Positions 44,591 through 55,644 are shown, numbered from the stretch's first letter. The stretch: DNA of 64,000 nt from Misgurnus anguillicaudatus (GCF_027580225.2 NC_073351.2:10272501-10336500), one strand, 5' to 3'. Made by a program: numbers and translations. The notes: generated by a model not told the origin, from the sequence alone.

Positions 44591-44960
44591 TGTGATGTAA
44601 AACAGGACTTCAGCTGACACAGGAGGACTGGAATCTGGAGTGCATTCATGAGCGACCATATTCAAAATAGCAAGTATTTTGTTATAATGTGCAAATGTTT
44701 TTTCTGAAATAGTTTTTTCTATGTGCTTTGGTGGGCAGAGAAGTTCTGAATTGATATACATAATGTAATATGTAGTCCTGACTCATTTTCTTTTTATAAT
44801 CATGTCATATTGTTATCATGTGTATATTTGGAGTTTCCAAGTGCACTTTTTCTGAAAGGACGCCTGGACTTTTTTGAAATAAAAGCTCACAGAAACAACA
44901 TTTTTTGGAGTATCATTCTCAAATTTGAATCACAGCATGGTCAAGTGACCCTAATATAGA
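43076..44960 (+). other. Transposon-like transcription unit with a spliced mini-frame
   Basis: Looks like a non-autonomous element: GC-rich left edge (cggcccggcggcgggccc), a spliceable exon ending at 44098 in front of GTAAGTGG, a (TG)n tract, an acceptor (tgtaaaacag) before 44606, and an AATAAA at about 44877. The spliced frame starts at 44000 (MIADQQCKTGYKQ), crosses the junction and stops at 44617, giving 36 residues. No domain recognised. Edges and element class are uncertain. Confidence 0.35.
44506..44589. repeat. (TG)n microsatellite
   Basis: An almost perfect TG dinucleotide run of about 84 bases. The His-Thr repeat frame on the minus strand is only its translation. Confidence 0.95.
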
Positions 44961-45763
44961 AGGCTAATATATATTGGTATTGATAACTGCATTACCAGGA
45001 TGCTTTTACTACTAAATAGGCAATGTTTTAAAAAATACAACAAAAACATACCATCAGCATTGTCGTATTCCACGTCAACATGGACCACAAGGATGTTTGT
45101 CGAATGTCCAGTCACCAGCGCATGCGCACATACACCATTAAACACACTGACAGACAGGTCGGTGTCTCCATCAATAATAAACACATTTGTCATGACACGT
45201 CTTGTGTTTTTGGCACTTTCGCCATGTTTAAGCAAGGTACGTCTGGCGCTTAAAATATTTTGATTCCGCCAACGCCGTTTTACAGGATTCACAGTAAACA
45301 CAGTAAGTTACATTTTCATAGCAGAGACACTCGAAATCTTTAAGCCACTCTCTCTAAAAGGTTTAACGTCAACTCGTATTTTCCGGTGGTGGAGTTACAT
45401 TTGAATCCGGATCGTCGTAAAAATACAGTAATAACCTTGGCTGTAATAGGCTCGCTCTCGTCATGCTCGCGACGCGTTCGTCTTTTCACATTTCCGCGCT
45501 TCACTGCAACAAGGAATGACTGACGCTCATATTAGCCAATCTGCGGTCTTCATTAAACGCAAGAACTTAATGGTGAAATTTGATTGGTTATGTATCGTTG
45601 GAGAGAACACTGAACCTGGGGCAGCGCCAGCACGCAGGATCACAATCAACTCGGGTCACAACAAAATGGGCAGTCGCACAAATGCTCCCAAATATATTTT
45701 AAGGTCGCACAGATTAAATTTCGGTCGCATATGCGACCAAAATGGTCGCAATTTCGAGCCCTG
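44961..45763. mobile_element. CAGGG-ended DNA element, truncated
   Basis: The right end reads ggtcgcatatgcgaccaaaa ... GAGCCCTG (45763). In reverse complement that is CAGGGCTCGAAATTGCGACC, resembling the left end of the element at 3747. The left terminus is not identifiable. It abuts the gypsy fragment. Confidence 0.5.
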
Positions 45764-46143
45764 CAGGTCCATTTTCTGTTGCTAAAATCATTAATCCAGT
45801 AACAGTCCGCCTTAATCTCCCTCCTGTGTACAGACGAATTCATCCGGTTTTCCACATTTCCAAAATCAAACCCGTGTTTAAATCTCGTCTTAATCCGCCT
45901 GTCCCGGTTCCCCCCCCCGCCTCGTATCGTAGATGGGGAACCAACTTATTTGATTAACCATATTCTGGACTCTAGACGGAGGGGACGCGGATTTCAGTAC
46001 TTGGTGGATTGGGAAGGTTACGGTCCGGAGGAGAGAAGTTGGGTTCCTGCTCGGGACATATTGGATCACTCCCTTATTGATGATTTCCATCGCAGGTCAA
46101 GGAGCCCGGGAACGTCAGGTGACGTCCGTGGGGGAGGGGGTAC
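45764..46143 (+). pseudogene. Ty3/gypsy polyprotein 3' end: integrase tail and chromodomain
   Basis: The first frame has [20 protein letters not shown], the GPY/F module that ends gypsy integrases, then [10 protein letters not shown]. After a run of nine C (45910-45918) the reading shifts by one base and continues as a chromodomain, with [18 protein letters not shown] purine-rich tract (cgtgggggagggggtac, 46127-46143) precedes the LTR. gag, protease, RT and most of integrase are absent. A dead fragment of a chromodomain-bearing gypsy retrotransposon. Confidence 0.85.
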
Positions 46144-46581
46144 TGTCACGGTAGGATAAGTCCATCGTGACTTTCTGTGTTGTGTTTGTCTGTATGACTG
46201 AAGTGTGTTTGTGCGTGTCTGATCACTAATGATCTGAGTGAGTGCAGGTGTGCGTGATTGCTTTGCTCCAGCTGGTGGTAGTTACTCAAACGGCATATAT
46301 ACTCACCCATTCTCTCTTCCCACTGCCAGATGATTACGCTACGTGTCTTACCTGTATTATCGTGTTCATGTGTTCCTGTGGTCTCGTCTTCGTGTGGAGT
46401 TCTGCCCGTTTGTGTATCCGGTTTCATCCGTCAACCAAACTTCATCCACGAGCACCAGGATTAGTCACCGCAGCCTTTCTCTGTCCAACCAGTTCTACCA
46501 TATCATCTGTTTCATCTGTTAAATAAACCCTTTTCATCTAAACTTGCATTTGCTTCCTGATTTTACAAATCAGTCATCACA
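46144..46581 (+). mobile_element. 3' LTR of the gypsy element
   Basis: Starts TGTCACGG directly after the purine tract and ends near CATCACA (TG...CA). It contains a TATA-like tatatact at about 46295 and AATAAA at 46522-46527. The 5' LTR is not in the window. Confidence 0.7.
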
Positions 46582-47079
46582 CATTTAAACTGTGGTGCAT
46601 AACTATTTTTATGGAAATAAGTTAGCAAATGTTAATGAAAAGTTAATTTCTGTCACTGGTGCAAAATAACTACCATACAGAACATGATGAATAGCCAAAA
46701 CTGTGGTATTGACCCAGACATAAAACATTGTGAGAATCTGATGTATCATGGGGGTAGCATCTATTATTTAGGTGGTTGACAGGTCTGTTTGCATTTAATT
46801 GCATTGTTAATAACTTGGGGTTCATAGTCCAATATTGATTGTGAGGATTATTATAATTTTCCTTAATGTTCTAACTTCTTTCTTTCTTTCTTTTCTTCAT
46901 GCAGCACTTCAGGATGAACCAGCCTGTTATCGGTTAAGATGCACAGATTCAACTCTGGCCCAACACCTCATCTGCCCATCAGTTTGGTTTAGTTTCTGTG
47001 TATTTCAAAAGGTCTTATAAACTTTAAATGAGACTTTGTGTAAAGCAGGGGTTCCCAAACCTTTCATTCAACAACCTTT
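46582..47079. other. Intergenic sequence
   Basis: No gene recognised. A pyrimidine tract (tttctttctttcttttcttcatgcag) at about 46878-46905 looks like a splice acceptor, but the following open frame has no family features. Confidence 0.3.
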
Positions 47080-47480
47080 TAAGCCCGGGATACACTGCAG
47101 GATTTTTGCAATCCTATGAGATTATTACCTAATCACACTGTGCGTTCTGGATCGTTTAAACTTGGCTACGACAAGCATTTGGAAGACTGTACGATGAAGA
47201 CACCTATAGATTGGACGGCTGTGACACATGTTAGCGCAACGTCATCAGCCTACGCTAGTGGGTAACAAATAAAGGTCTGCAGGTTGTAGCAGCAAACACG
47301 TTGATGTGCGTTGATCATGCTGAATTTCTGACACTGTCAGAAAACTATTGTAGGCTGTCTTTGGTCCCAAGACCAGGAAAACGTCGTCTTTGAACCTCTC
47401 TCACTTGTATGACATGGGACCACCGATTAAGAGCCATTATCACAGAAAACTCCACAATTGTTTTACAATGGTAATCTTAC
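47080..47480. mobile_element. AAGCCCGGGATACACTGCAG MITE, truncated copy
   Basis: Reverse-orientation relative of 3094-3528. The intact terminus is at the left; the other end is lost. Confidence 0.65.
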
Positions 47481-48420
47481 ATTTGGGACATTTATTTCTT
47501 TTCTATTTTCTGAAAAGTAAATATAAGTTTATTTGCAATACCAGAATACCTTATGGTATATCAGAGCCATTGCTAATAATTATTTGGGCAAGTTGTCATT
47601 TAATGCAAAACTCCTTTTCTTACAGTGCGACCCACAATTGGGTCCTCACCCACAGTTTAAAAACCCCAGTGTAAGAGGATGTTGTGTTGTAATTAAAGTC
47701 ACATCTAAGTCTTGTGGTTTCTCATTATATTCACAGTGTAACACGGCTCTTTCAGGAGTTACTACATTACAGTGCTCTTAAAGTCTCATGATCAGCTCTG
47801 GGTCTTGTAAAATAATATAATGAGATTGTGATCAATAGCTTTGCAGTATTTTTGTTACACATCAAATTTAATTTGTTAAACAAACTAGTCAATATAACTC
47901 ATGCTGTGACTCTGGATTACACCTGGTCAAATTAATATGTGTATTCACTTTTTGTATAAGGTTTCTTCATCTACTGTATATAAAGGTCACCTGTGGTTTG
48001 CTTATTAGAGTTTTTAATCAAATGTTGTGAAAATGCAAGGTGTGTTACACAATTTCAATGGATGGTGTGGGGTCAAAAAATATCAGACAAAAAGTCTCAA
48101 CTTTAGATACTGTGATATAAATGATGACAGACACACTTAATGTGAGTCACACCCAGTAATGATAATAAGCAGGAATTGCAGCCAGCATTAAAGCAGGGTC
48201 ACCTAAAATATTCAGCTTGTTGGCAATTGTTTTATTTATTTAAATGTATAAATGCAGTTTTTCATTACAGATTGATGAAACAGTCAGAGGTGCAGTGGCT
48301 GCTGGTTATAAATGGGAATGCTTCCCAATGGGAAATTACATAATTTCCTATAGTGTTTGTGCATAGCATCAGTGAGTTTGCTTTAATATTATGATGTAAT
48401 GCTTAATCAAGCGTTTATTA
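47481..48420. other. Intergenic sequence before the PIM-like gene
   Basis: No exon or bounded repeat recognised. Confidence 0.35.
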
Positions 48421-48712
48421 AAGTGATGTCATAGGCGATGATGTTTGGCGTCGGGTATTGTGACATCATAATGCTCGCGTTCCATTAGACGCGTATATAA
48501 AGAGCCGCGCGCAGATCTGCAGTCACTCACTCATTTTCTGGTTATCTGAGCGGAAGCAAAGAAAATCATCGAAAGAGACGAGACGATTGCAAAGCGATCA
48601 AAAGCATTGAGAGTGTGAAAGTTACGAATTACACAAGTCTACAACCACTTCTACTGGAGAGTATTGGTGTTTGTTCACAAGTGTTTTTTGACTGCTTGTC
48701 CACTCAAATATC
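48421..48712 (+). promoter_or_regulatory. Promoter and 5' UTR of the PIM-like gene
   Basis: TATATAAAG at 48494-48502 lies about 210 bases before the ATG, so the transcript probably starts near 48525. Upstream are TGATGTCA (48424-48431) and its reverse complement TGACATCA (48461-48468), both CRE/ATF-like, 30 bases apart. The 5' UTR is about 190 bases. Confidence 0.65.
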
Positions 48713-51700
48713 ATGGCCTCATCCAGGTTGTCCCTCCGTAACACCGAGGGCGGAACTGATGAGAAGAGAGGCGACCATGCGCTTGAAGTCGGCGATTGTA
48801 GCGATCGTTTCCCGGGTCTGACCATCCATCAGTCACGGGATTCATTGCTCTTCGCTGATGGAAAGTTTGTTAAGGCGTCTCTTATACAAAATCTGGACGA
48901 AAGTCCAGAAGGTAAGATGAACTCAACGTGTGAACTACATTTATGATAATATTAGATTAAATTTAAATGCATTTCTAAATGTAAAAATGACATGACTAAT
49001 CTTAATATAATAGTGCCAGTGTTTAGTCTCAAGATGCACACCAGTATTGTTTTTTGTAAGTTATGTTTGTAAAAGCTACTTAAATGTCTTATTTTTACTA
49101 AGGCCTAGTCCTGGATTATCTACCCTGCTAAAAAACAATAGACACCATCACAGAAATTCAATTGGTTTTATTGGGACTTGTATTGGTTCTAATGGAATAT
49201 TGCCCAAAACACACAACAGTGTATTGGTTTTAATGGTAAAAGCTAATGGTTCCTATTGGTATTTGAATGGAAACCATTAGAATTTTCTGTAATGGTTTTA
49301 TTGTTTTTTCAGCAGGGTAAACTCTGTCCAGGAAACTGCTTTTGTGTTATTTTGATGACATAAATTATGTGTAAATGCACTATATTGCAGGAAATGTACA
49401 AACATAAGTGTTTACTCATTTAATCTCATATTTAACTTCATGTCTTCAGGATGTTTGACCCTCAGTAACACCGAGGGTCGCATCAATAGCAGAGGTGTCA
49501 GCGGACCGAAAGTCGGTGGTTGTAGTGATCGTTTCCCTGATCTGACCATCCATCAGTCACGGGATTCATCGTTCTTCCCCGATGGAAAGTCTAAGACACC
49601 TTTTATTTACACCTTGGACGACAGTCCAAAAGGTAAGATGATCTGAATATTTAAAATACATTTAATATACAGTCATGATGGTCCAGCTTAATGTAATGTT
49701 AAAGTAAAACAAGTAAATATTTTATTGTAAGAAAATCAAAGTCTTGGGGAAGTCTTGTGAAAATCTGTAAATATGTTACAGTGCAGATTAAGTTAGAGAT
49801 CATGTCTTTATTGTGATTGGTTGATCAGCGTCTAAACAGTTACTAAGCATTATTAATACTGTAAATGCATGCATTTCTGTTGTTTTAAACCAAAAAGTCA
49901 TGTCTTGAAAAAAATCGTCCCTGTGTCGTGTTTGTGCTGTATGCAGTGTTAATGTTAACCATGAGAAATACATTAGCTGGTACATATATCACATACATTT
50001 AAGAAGAGCCGCCTAGCTCACAGTTTTCTTGACTTTATAATTTATTCACTTTTTTACATTTGGCGGTTCAGAGAGAAAAGTGCACTGTAGTGTTTTCTCA
50101 TTTGATTTCTTATCTAACTTCATGTCCTCAGCATGTTTGACCCTCAACAACACCAAGGGTGGAATTGTTGATGGATTGAAGGTCGGCGTTTGTAGCGATC
50201 GTTTCCCTGATCTGAACACCTGTCAGTCACGGGATTCATCGCTCTTCGCTGAAGCAAAGATTGTAAGAGAGAGTTTTATTGACACTGTGGACGACAGCCC
50301 AAAAGGTGAGAAGAACTGAATAAACTACATTTATATTAGATAGAAGATCTTTACTATCAAATAAAATTTCATTGAGATTATTACACTTAATCAGTAATGA
50401 GAGATTTAACCGTTTACTGTCTGGTTCTTCTTGTTTCAGTAGGCAGTGAGGGGAAGGGGGCAGGGATCCGTGGGCTCTTCAATAGAGCTTGCAAGGCTGT
50501 AGCGCGCCCCTTCCTCAGCTGCCGGAGTAACAAGGTTAAACCTATTGTTCCTCCACTGAAGCCGGACAAATCATCTTCAGGGCTGTCTGTCCAGTATGCA
50601 TCCCGTCCCCAGGACAGTTTGGACTCAGGTTCTTACTGGGTCGGGGATACATCAGATGCATGTCCGGCTCAAGCGAAAAGTTCAGCCAAAGTTTGGTCTA
50701 TGGCTGACCAGACTTCTTACACGGGTTCATTTCTCGAAGAAACGCATGTATTGGATACATCGGACATTGCGTCCGCTTCCTTAGATGACAGTGCCGATCA
50801 CAGGAAAGGCGTTCAAGGCCTGATGAATGCCCAATCAGGTTCCATAGAGACCTTAAGTCTCGATGCTCACAGTGGCGTGAAGGCATCTAGTAGAGCTGTG
50901 AAGAGAAGATCTTTATCAGCTGACAGCTGGTCCAGTGAGATGACAGACGAGTCATCAGAAGCCACAAACCTGGACTTTGAATATGGCATGAATATGGCAG
51001 AGATCTGCCCAGAAGGTAAGATGAAATGATAGATATATGATGTCATTATTAACACCTGTAATAAATCATTCAGAGATGTTTTAATGCTTTACTGTTTGTG
51101 TTTAGAACAATGTGCCAAAGAGAAGGCAGGAAAGTGGGGGTTCTTTAAGAGAACCTGGAAGGCTATAGAGCGAACCTTCCTCTCCTGCTGCAGTACCAAA
51201 GTGGAGCCTTTTATGCCTCCATCAGACACTTCCCCATTTTATCAAGAAAGTCTTGAGGGTGAGTCTGTGATCATTATTACTGCTTATTGTCTAAATATTA
51301 TTGCTTTAGTTTTCATTTTGATGTCACCTCACTTAAAGTAACTGCAGACATTAACCGCATCAGTTGTGGTTCATACAAGACAAGCAAAGGTACAGTACTG
51401 TATGTATTGAATGTATTGTCATGTGGTATGTTATGTGTGTTTCAGATCATGTGGAGACTTACTATAACTTGGGGAATATTTTGGGTCAAGGTACCTTTGG
51501 AAGTGTCTATGAGGCAACACGTATTTCTGATGGCAAAGAGGTAGCAGACTTTTACCAAATTTAACATTGTACCCTTTATGCACTTGGAAATCTGTCAATG
51601 TACAGACTGTGGATGGTTATGTGTTTAAAGTTTAAAGGTCATGTTTTTAATAGTTTTTTTATTCTTTGCAGGTCGCCATCAAATTCATACGCAAGTGTGT

Positions 51701-52833
51701 CGGTGACCGTACTCTTGTTATTGTAAGTCACAAAACATATTTAGTTATTTTATAGCTTATGATACAATATAATGAATAAACCTGTAGCTAACATGAGACT
51801 TGACTGAAATACTGCAGAGAATAAAGAGATCTGAATATATTAAAGTGATAACATTTTTCCTGTTTTTTCCAGCCTGGCTATCCTGATCCTCTGATTACAG
51901 AACTGGCACTCTTGGTTAAGATGAGTGAACCTCCCTTAAGCCCAAATGTAATCCAGATGTTCGAAAGTTTTGAAGACGATGAGAAAATAGCAATTGTTAT
52001 GGAGTACCCCCAGCCCTGCATAACCTTAAAGGATGGCATAACAGACAGAGAGATGTTATGTGAAGAAGTGGCACGTATATTAATGGGTCAAGCGGTGCAG
52101 GCAGTAATCGACTGCATTGATCACGATGTCGTTCATACTGACATACATCCTGGTAACATTCTGACCAACACCGACACTTTAGACCTGAAGTTAATTGACT
52201 TCAGTTGTGGTCAGCTGTTTACCAGTGATGTCTATGACATAAGTCAGTATGTAGGTGAGCTGGTTTTTTGTGTTCCTGTAGCACCAGAATTGAAACTAAT
52301 TTATTATGTGACACTTGTACAGTTTGGCTAAACTCAATCTGTCTCACTTACAGGAAACCAAGAGTACTGCCCACCCGAGGTCACAGAGAGGAAAAAATTT
52401 CATGCCATCTCTGCCAACGTCTGGTCTCTTGGTTTGCTCCTCTTTGAAATGGTCAACGGATGTTTGCCTGATCCAGAGTCGGAGGAAGTCCTGTTTGTGA
52501 ATCCTGACTTATCGGAAGGTGAGTAAATGAGAAATGTTGGTAAAAATGGACATAAATAATCTGGAAGAGTGTCACATGCAGGAACAGACAAACAAGACGA
52601 ACCCAAAATGTTTAACTCTCTGAACTTAGAGGTCATGTCGCTTATGTCATCTGATGCTATGATGATGACATAAGAATGATTAGTTATGCTTGAGTTATGT
52701 GTCATGACTAACCAGCTCTCCTCTTTAAACCTCTTCAGCATGTCAAGATATTATTAGATGGTGTCTAGCACATGATCCAGATGATCGACCCACATTACAT
52801 CAGATCTTACAGCACAGCTGGTTTGATGAATGA
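48713..52833 (+). CDS. PIM-like serine/threonine kinase with duplicated N-terminal exon modules
   Basis: Eleven exons: 48713-48911, 49450-49632, 50132-50305, 50440-51015, 51106-51258, 51348-51389, 51446-51540, 51672-51722, 51873-52254, 52354-52518 and 52739-52833. They join in frame to 704 residues plus stop. Residues 1 to about 185 are three copies of a module (CSDRFPDLTIHQSRDSS in copy 2). Exon 4 (192 residues, Ser-rich) and exon 5 share a second module, FLSCRSNKVKP versus FLSCCSTKVEP. Exons 7-11 form a kinase domain with GQGTFGSVYEA, the VAIK lysine, a Pro-containing hinge (MEYPQP) as in PIM kinases, HTDIHPGN, DFS, and WSLGLLLFEM. PIM kinases phosphorylate basic Ser/Thr sites and are constitutively active. 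Here HRD is HTD, the catalytic-loop Lys is His, and DFG is DFS, so activity is doubtful. Fish genomes carry many PIM-like genes; no specific orthologue is claimed. Confidence 0.88.
49097..49340. mobile_element. GTTTCCCGG-type MITE split by a second MITE
   Basis: The outer parts (ctaaggcctagtcctgga and ctctgtccaggaaactgc) are a reverse copy of the family at 19151. Between them, TACCCTGCTAAAAAACAAT (from 49121) and ATTGTTTTTTCAGCAGGGTA (to 49319) are the inverted ends of a roughly 199-bp element. This lies in the intron between copies 1 and 2 of the exon module. Confidence 0.7.
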
Positions 52834-53240
52834 AGTCAGTCAGGGTCTTCTGTTCATCACTGCTGTCAGACGTCAGGTAGTGTTACAGACAGAGTAGTCA
52901 GAGGTTCAGATGAAGTTTGAAAACAGTTGTTAAAGTGAACGGAGCTCATGGTTCATTCAGAGTTTCTGTTTGATCATATCATTCATATAATGACTGACTA
53001 AATGAAGATTTTTCTGCTTTTTCTTTCTTAAGGTTGGATCTAAAAGTGCTGGACACTACACAGGACTGAGCAAACCAGACCAGACCTCATTGACCTTATA
53101 AAATACTGTAGATATATAAAATACTGTAGATATTTTATATTTTTTTAGATTTTCTTTTTTATTTCATTGTAATTATTCTGTAATGTATTTTGTATTTCTT
53201 TTGTCTTGCAATATTAATAAATACAATAAAAATACATTTT
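52834..53240 (+). other. 3' UTR of the PIM-like gene
   Basis: Follows the TGA at 52831-52833. AATAAA-type signals occur at about 53215-53230 in an AT-rich context. Confidence 0.55.
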
Positions 53241-53491
53241 ACCTTTCTTATCTTTCCTTTGTTATCTTTTTTCAATAATTTATTTTTCCATTTACTTTCC
53301 CATGTGTTCTGATGACATTGAATATTCTTGATACAAAGTGAGTAAGGTGAAAGTCAGCTAAAATTGGCTATCAGGTAAAAGGTTGTAGCGTCTTACTGCC
53401 AATCACAATGACTGATCTATCTTGCATGAGTTTTTTTTAAAAGCGGGTAGCTGGGCAGAGTTTCACATGTTGCTTGTCAGAGAAATTAGAC

Positions 53492-53639
53492 TTAACTTCA
53501 TGCGGTGCGGTAAGGACATGCGGGTGACGTAAACGTACCGCGAGAGCGAATCAAAATAAGACTTCTCCGTATGATTTCTCTACCGCTCTCGCGTTACTTT
53601 GACGTCATTCGCATGTTGGTTCTTGCGGCACTGAATTAA
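53492..53639. mobile_element. Short fold-back MITE
   Basis: TTAACTTCATGCGGTGCGGTAA and TTCTTGCGGCACTGAATTAA are inverted ends, and the inner halves (accgcgagagcg / ccgctctcgcg) also pair. About 150 bp. Confidence 0.7.
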
Positions 53640-55644
53640 GCCTGTTGTAAGGTAAGAGTTAGCCTGACATAGTCATTTTAATTCATTATTAAGGGCACTA
53701 AAGCAATTATAAATAAGCTTACCAACAAAGCAAAGCTTTTTGAACAATATATTGACAAATAAAACAGTTACATTTAAAAAAGAAACCTTATTTTTTGTGA
53801 AAAAGGTCACTTTGTTGTTAATCTGTCGTATAAATATGATAAAACTAAAGACTCTTCAGAGATATGAAGGATGCAATATTACTCTATAGGTACTCAAGAT
53901 TAATATGAGATTAGAAGAAGTGTGTGTTATGATGACAAAACCGTCACATTTGATTTTACAATTGCATACAATACAGTATTGTCAATACTGTTGCTACCAA
54001 ACTGCATATTCTAATTTTTTATTTCCATTACAAACATACTGAAAGGTAATCCGCTTGAGATTGGCTGTTGTATTTGAATAAATAATGAGATGAGTCTAAG
54101 AAAGGATTATTGCTATTTCGGGGATGTTAATTTCACTATAAATAATATACTTGTTTCCTAGTGATGTGTGTTATGTTATGTTATTACCATGGTTATTAAC
54201 GTTTATGACTGACTGACGCAACAACGCAGAGACGCAGTGGGTGACGTCATACATGGCGGCTTTAACATTGCCGAACCATATATCCTGAAATTATCTTATA
54301 TGGTACGTTTACATTAAGAAATGCAAATGGGCTCGGAATAAGGTTCAGATGAAGATTTATATTGAAACATTTTAAGGACTTTCAAACCCTAAAGCTACCA
54401 AGACTATTGCATATTACAATGCGTTAAATTCCTCATTTTGAAAGAACTGTATTGTATACCCTCTTTATTTTATTTTATTTATTTTTCTCTTTTTTTTCCC
54501 GTAGAGTGTATTTCTTTTACTTTAAATGTTATTTGTAATCAATTATGCTTACAATGGTGCTACATGATGCTTTGATTGTACAATTTTTTTTTGATACAAA
54601 ATAAAGCACAAAAAATGGTCCTAAAATATTTTATTTTATTTAAATATTTTAAAATATTTGATTTATTAAATAAAAGTTTATAATTGTTATAAATATTTGT
54701 TAATAAATTGTGGACAAAATAAAACGTCGTGTGTTAGCTTGGGTCTTTTTCTTATTTTTGTTATTCAGAAAAAAATGTAATTTAAACTTGGGCCTAATCG
54801 TTAATATATTTTTTATATGTTGTTATTTTTAAAATGTAGCCTAGTTTGTCACAGCATCAATACTATGGTAGCAAGTATATTTTAGCATCATGTAACATGC
54901 ACGCCGGTAGGTGTCGGTGTACAGTAAGTACTGCGGGCAGCATTTTGTAGAAACTGTAAGAAATAAATGATCGAAATATGTTGTATTAATTAGATAAATA
55001 TTAAATAGTTAGTATAATAAGTATAAAAAAATAATACAAATCTCCTTTAGGGTTAGGATATTATGGTGTGTCTCTTCCCAAAGTTAGACAGATAAACTCT
55101 TTCCAACACTTAGGAGGCTTTTGCTGCTTTATTGCACACCACAATAAAAACGCTGAAACAAAGTGAAACTACAAAACTCAGTTATCTCTCAAAACATAAC
55201 AATAAGATACAGTTTTAGTATAGTTCTTTGAATGTCTTAAATTAACATTACACAACTTTATAAACAGTAACAAATGTAATATACATTTATTAAAACATTA
55301 CGATTCTTTATACAGAGGATCACAAGATGATTGACACCCTTCATGCATCCTTTGAACTGTCGGTGTAGGAATGATATAACGTTACCGGCATTTGCAGCAC
55401 CCGGACTATTCACATAAACGGACCGGAAATGGTCCCATCATGTTATCGTTCCGCTGCGGCTCTTTGGTAGAGTATAACGTAGCTCACAAATATGCGTAAA
55501 AAAACTTAACATTTAAAATGGAAAACACTAGCAACGGCTCCATTATGTTTAATAAAAAGAAAATTCGAAGCAAACCATGTATAAATGTTAAAAATGCTTA
55601 GATAGGGACGTAAGTAGTAAACTCGGGTTAATGTCTGACTCTGA
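53640..55644. other. Intergenic sequence before dhx34
   Basis: AT-rich. Two features stand out: GTGACGTCATACATGGCGGC at about 54241-54260 (a CRE next to an ATGGCGGC motif, as in housekeeping promoters), and a GC-richer patch with ACCGGAAAT at about 55421 (ETS-like) closer to the dhx34 start codon. The second is the more likely dhx34 promoter. Confidence 0.4.

Noticed and set aside
44438..44761. Minus-strand frame rich in His-Thr repeats
   Set aside because: It is only the translation of the (TG)n microsatellite.
45516..45785. 89-residue plus-strand frame as a gene
   Set aside because: It spans the end of a CAGGG-type transposon and the gypsy junction, and has no coherent domain.
48713..50305. 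Three similar units with spacers, at first glance like a CRISPR-like or satellite array
   Set aside because: Each unit is an open coding exon with proper splice sites and phase 1, and the spacers are introns. They belong to the kinase gene.
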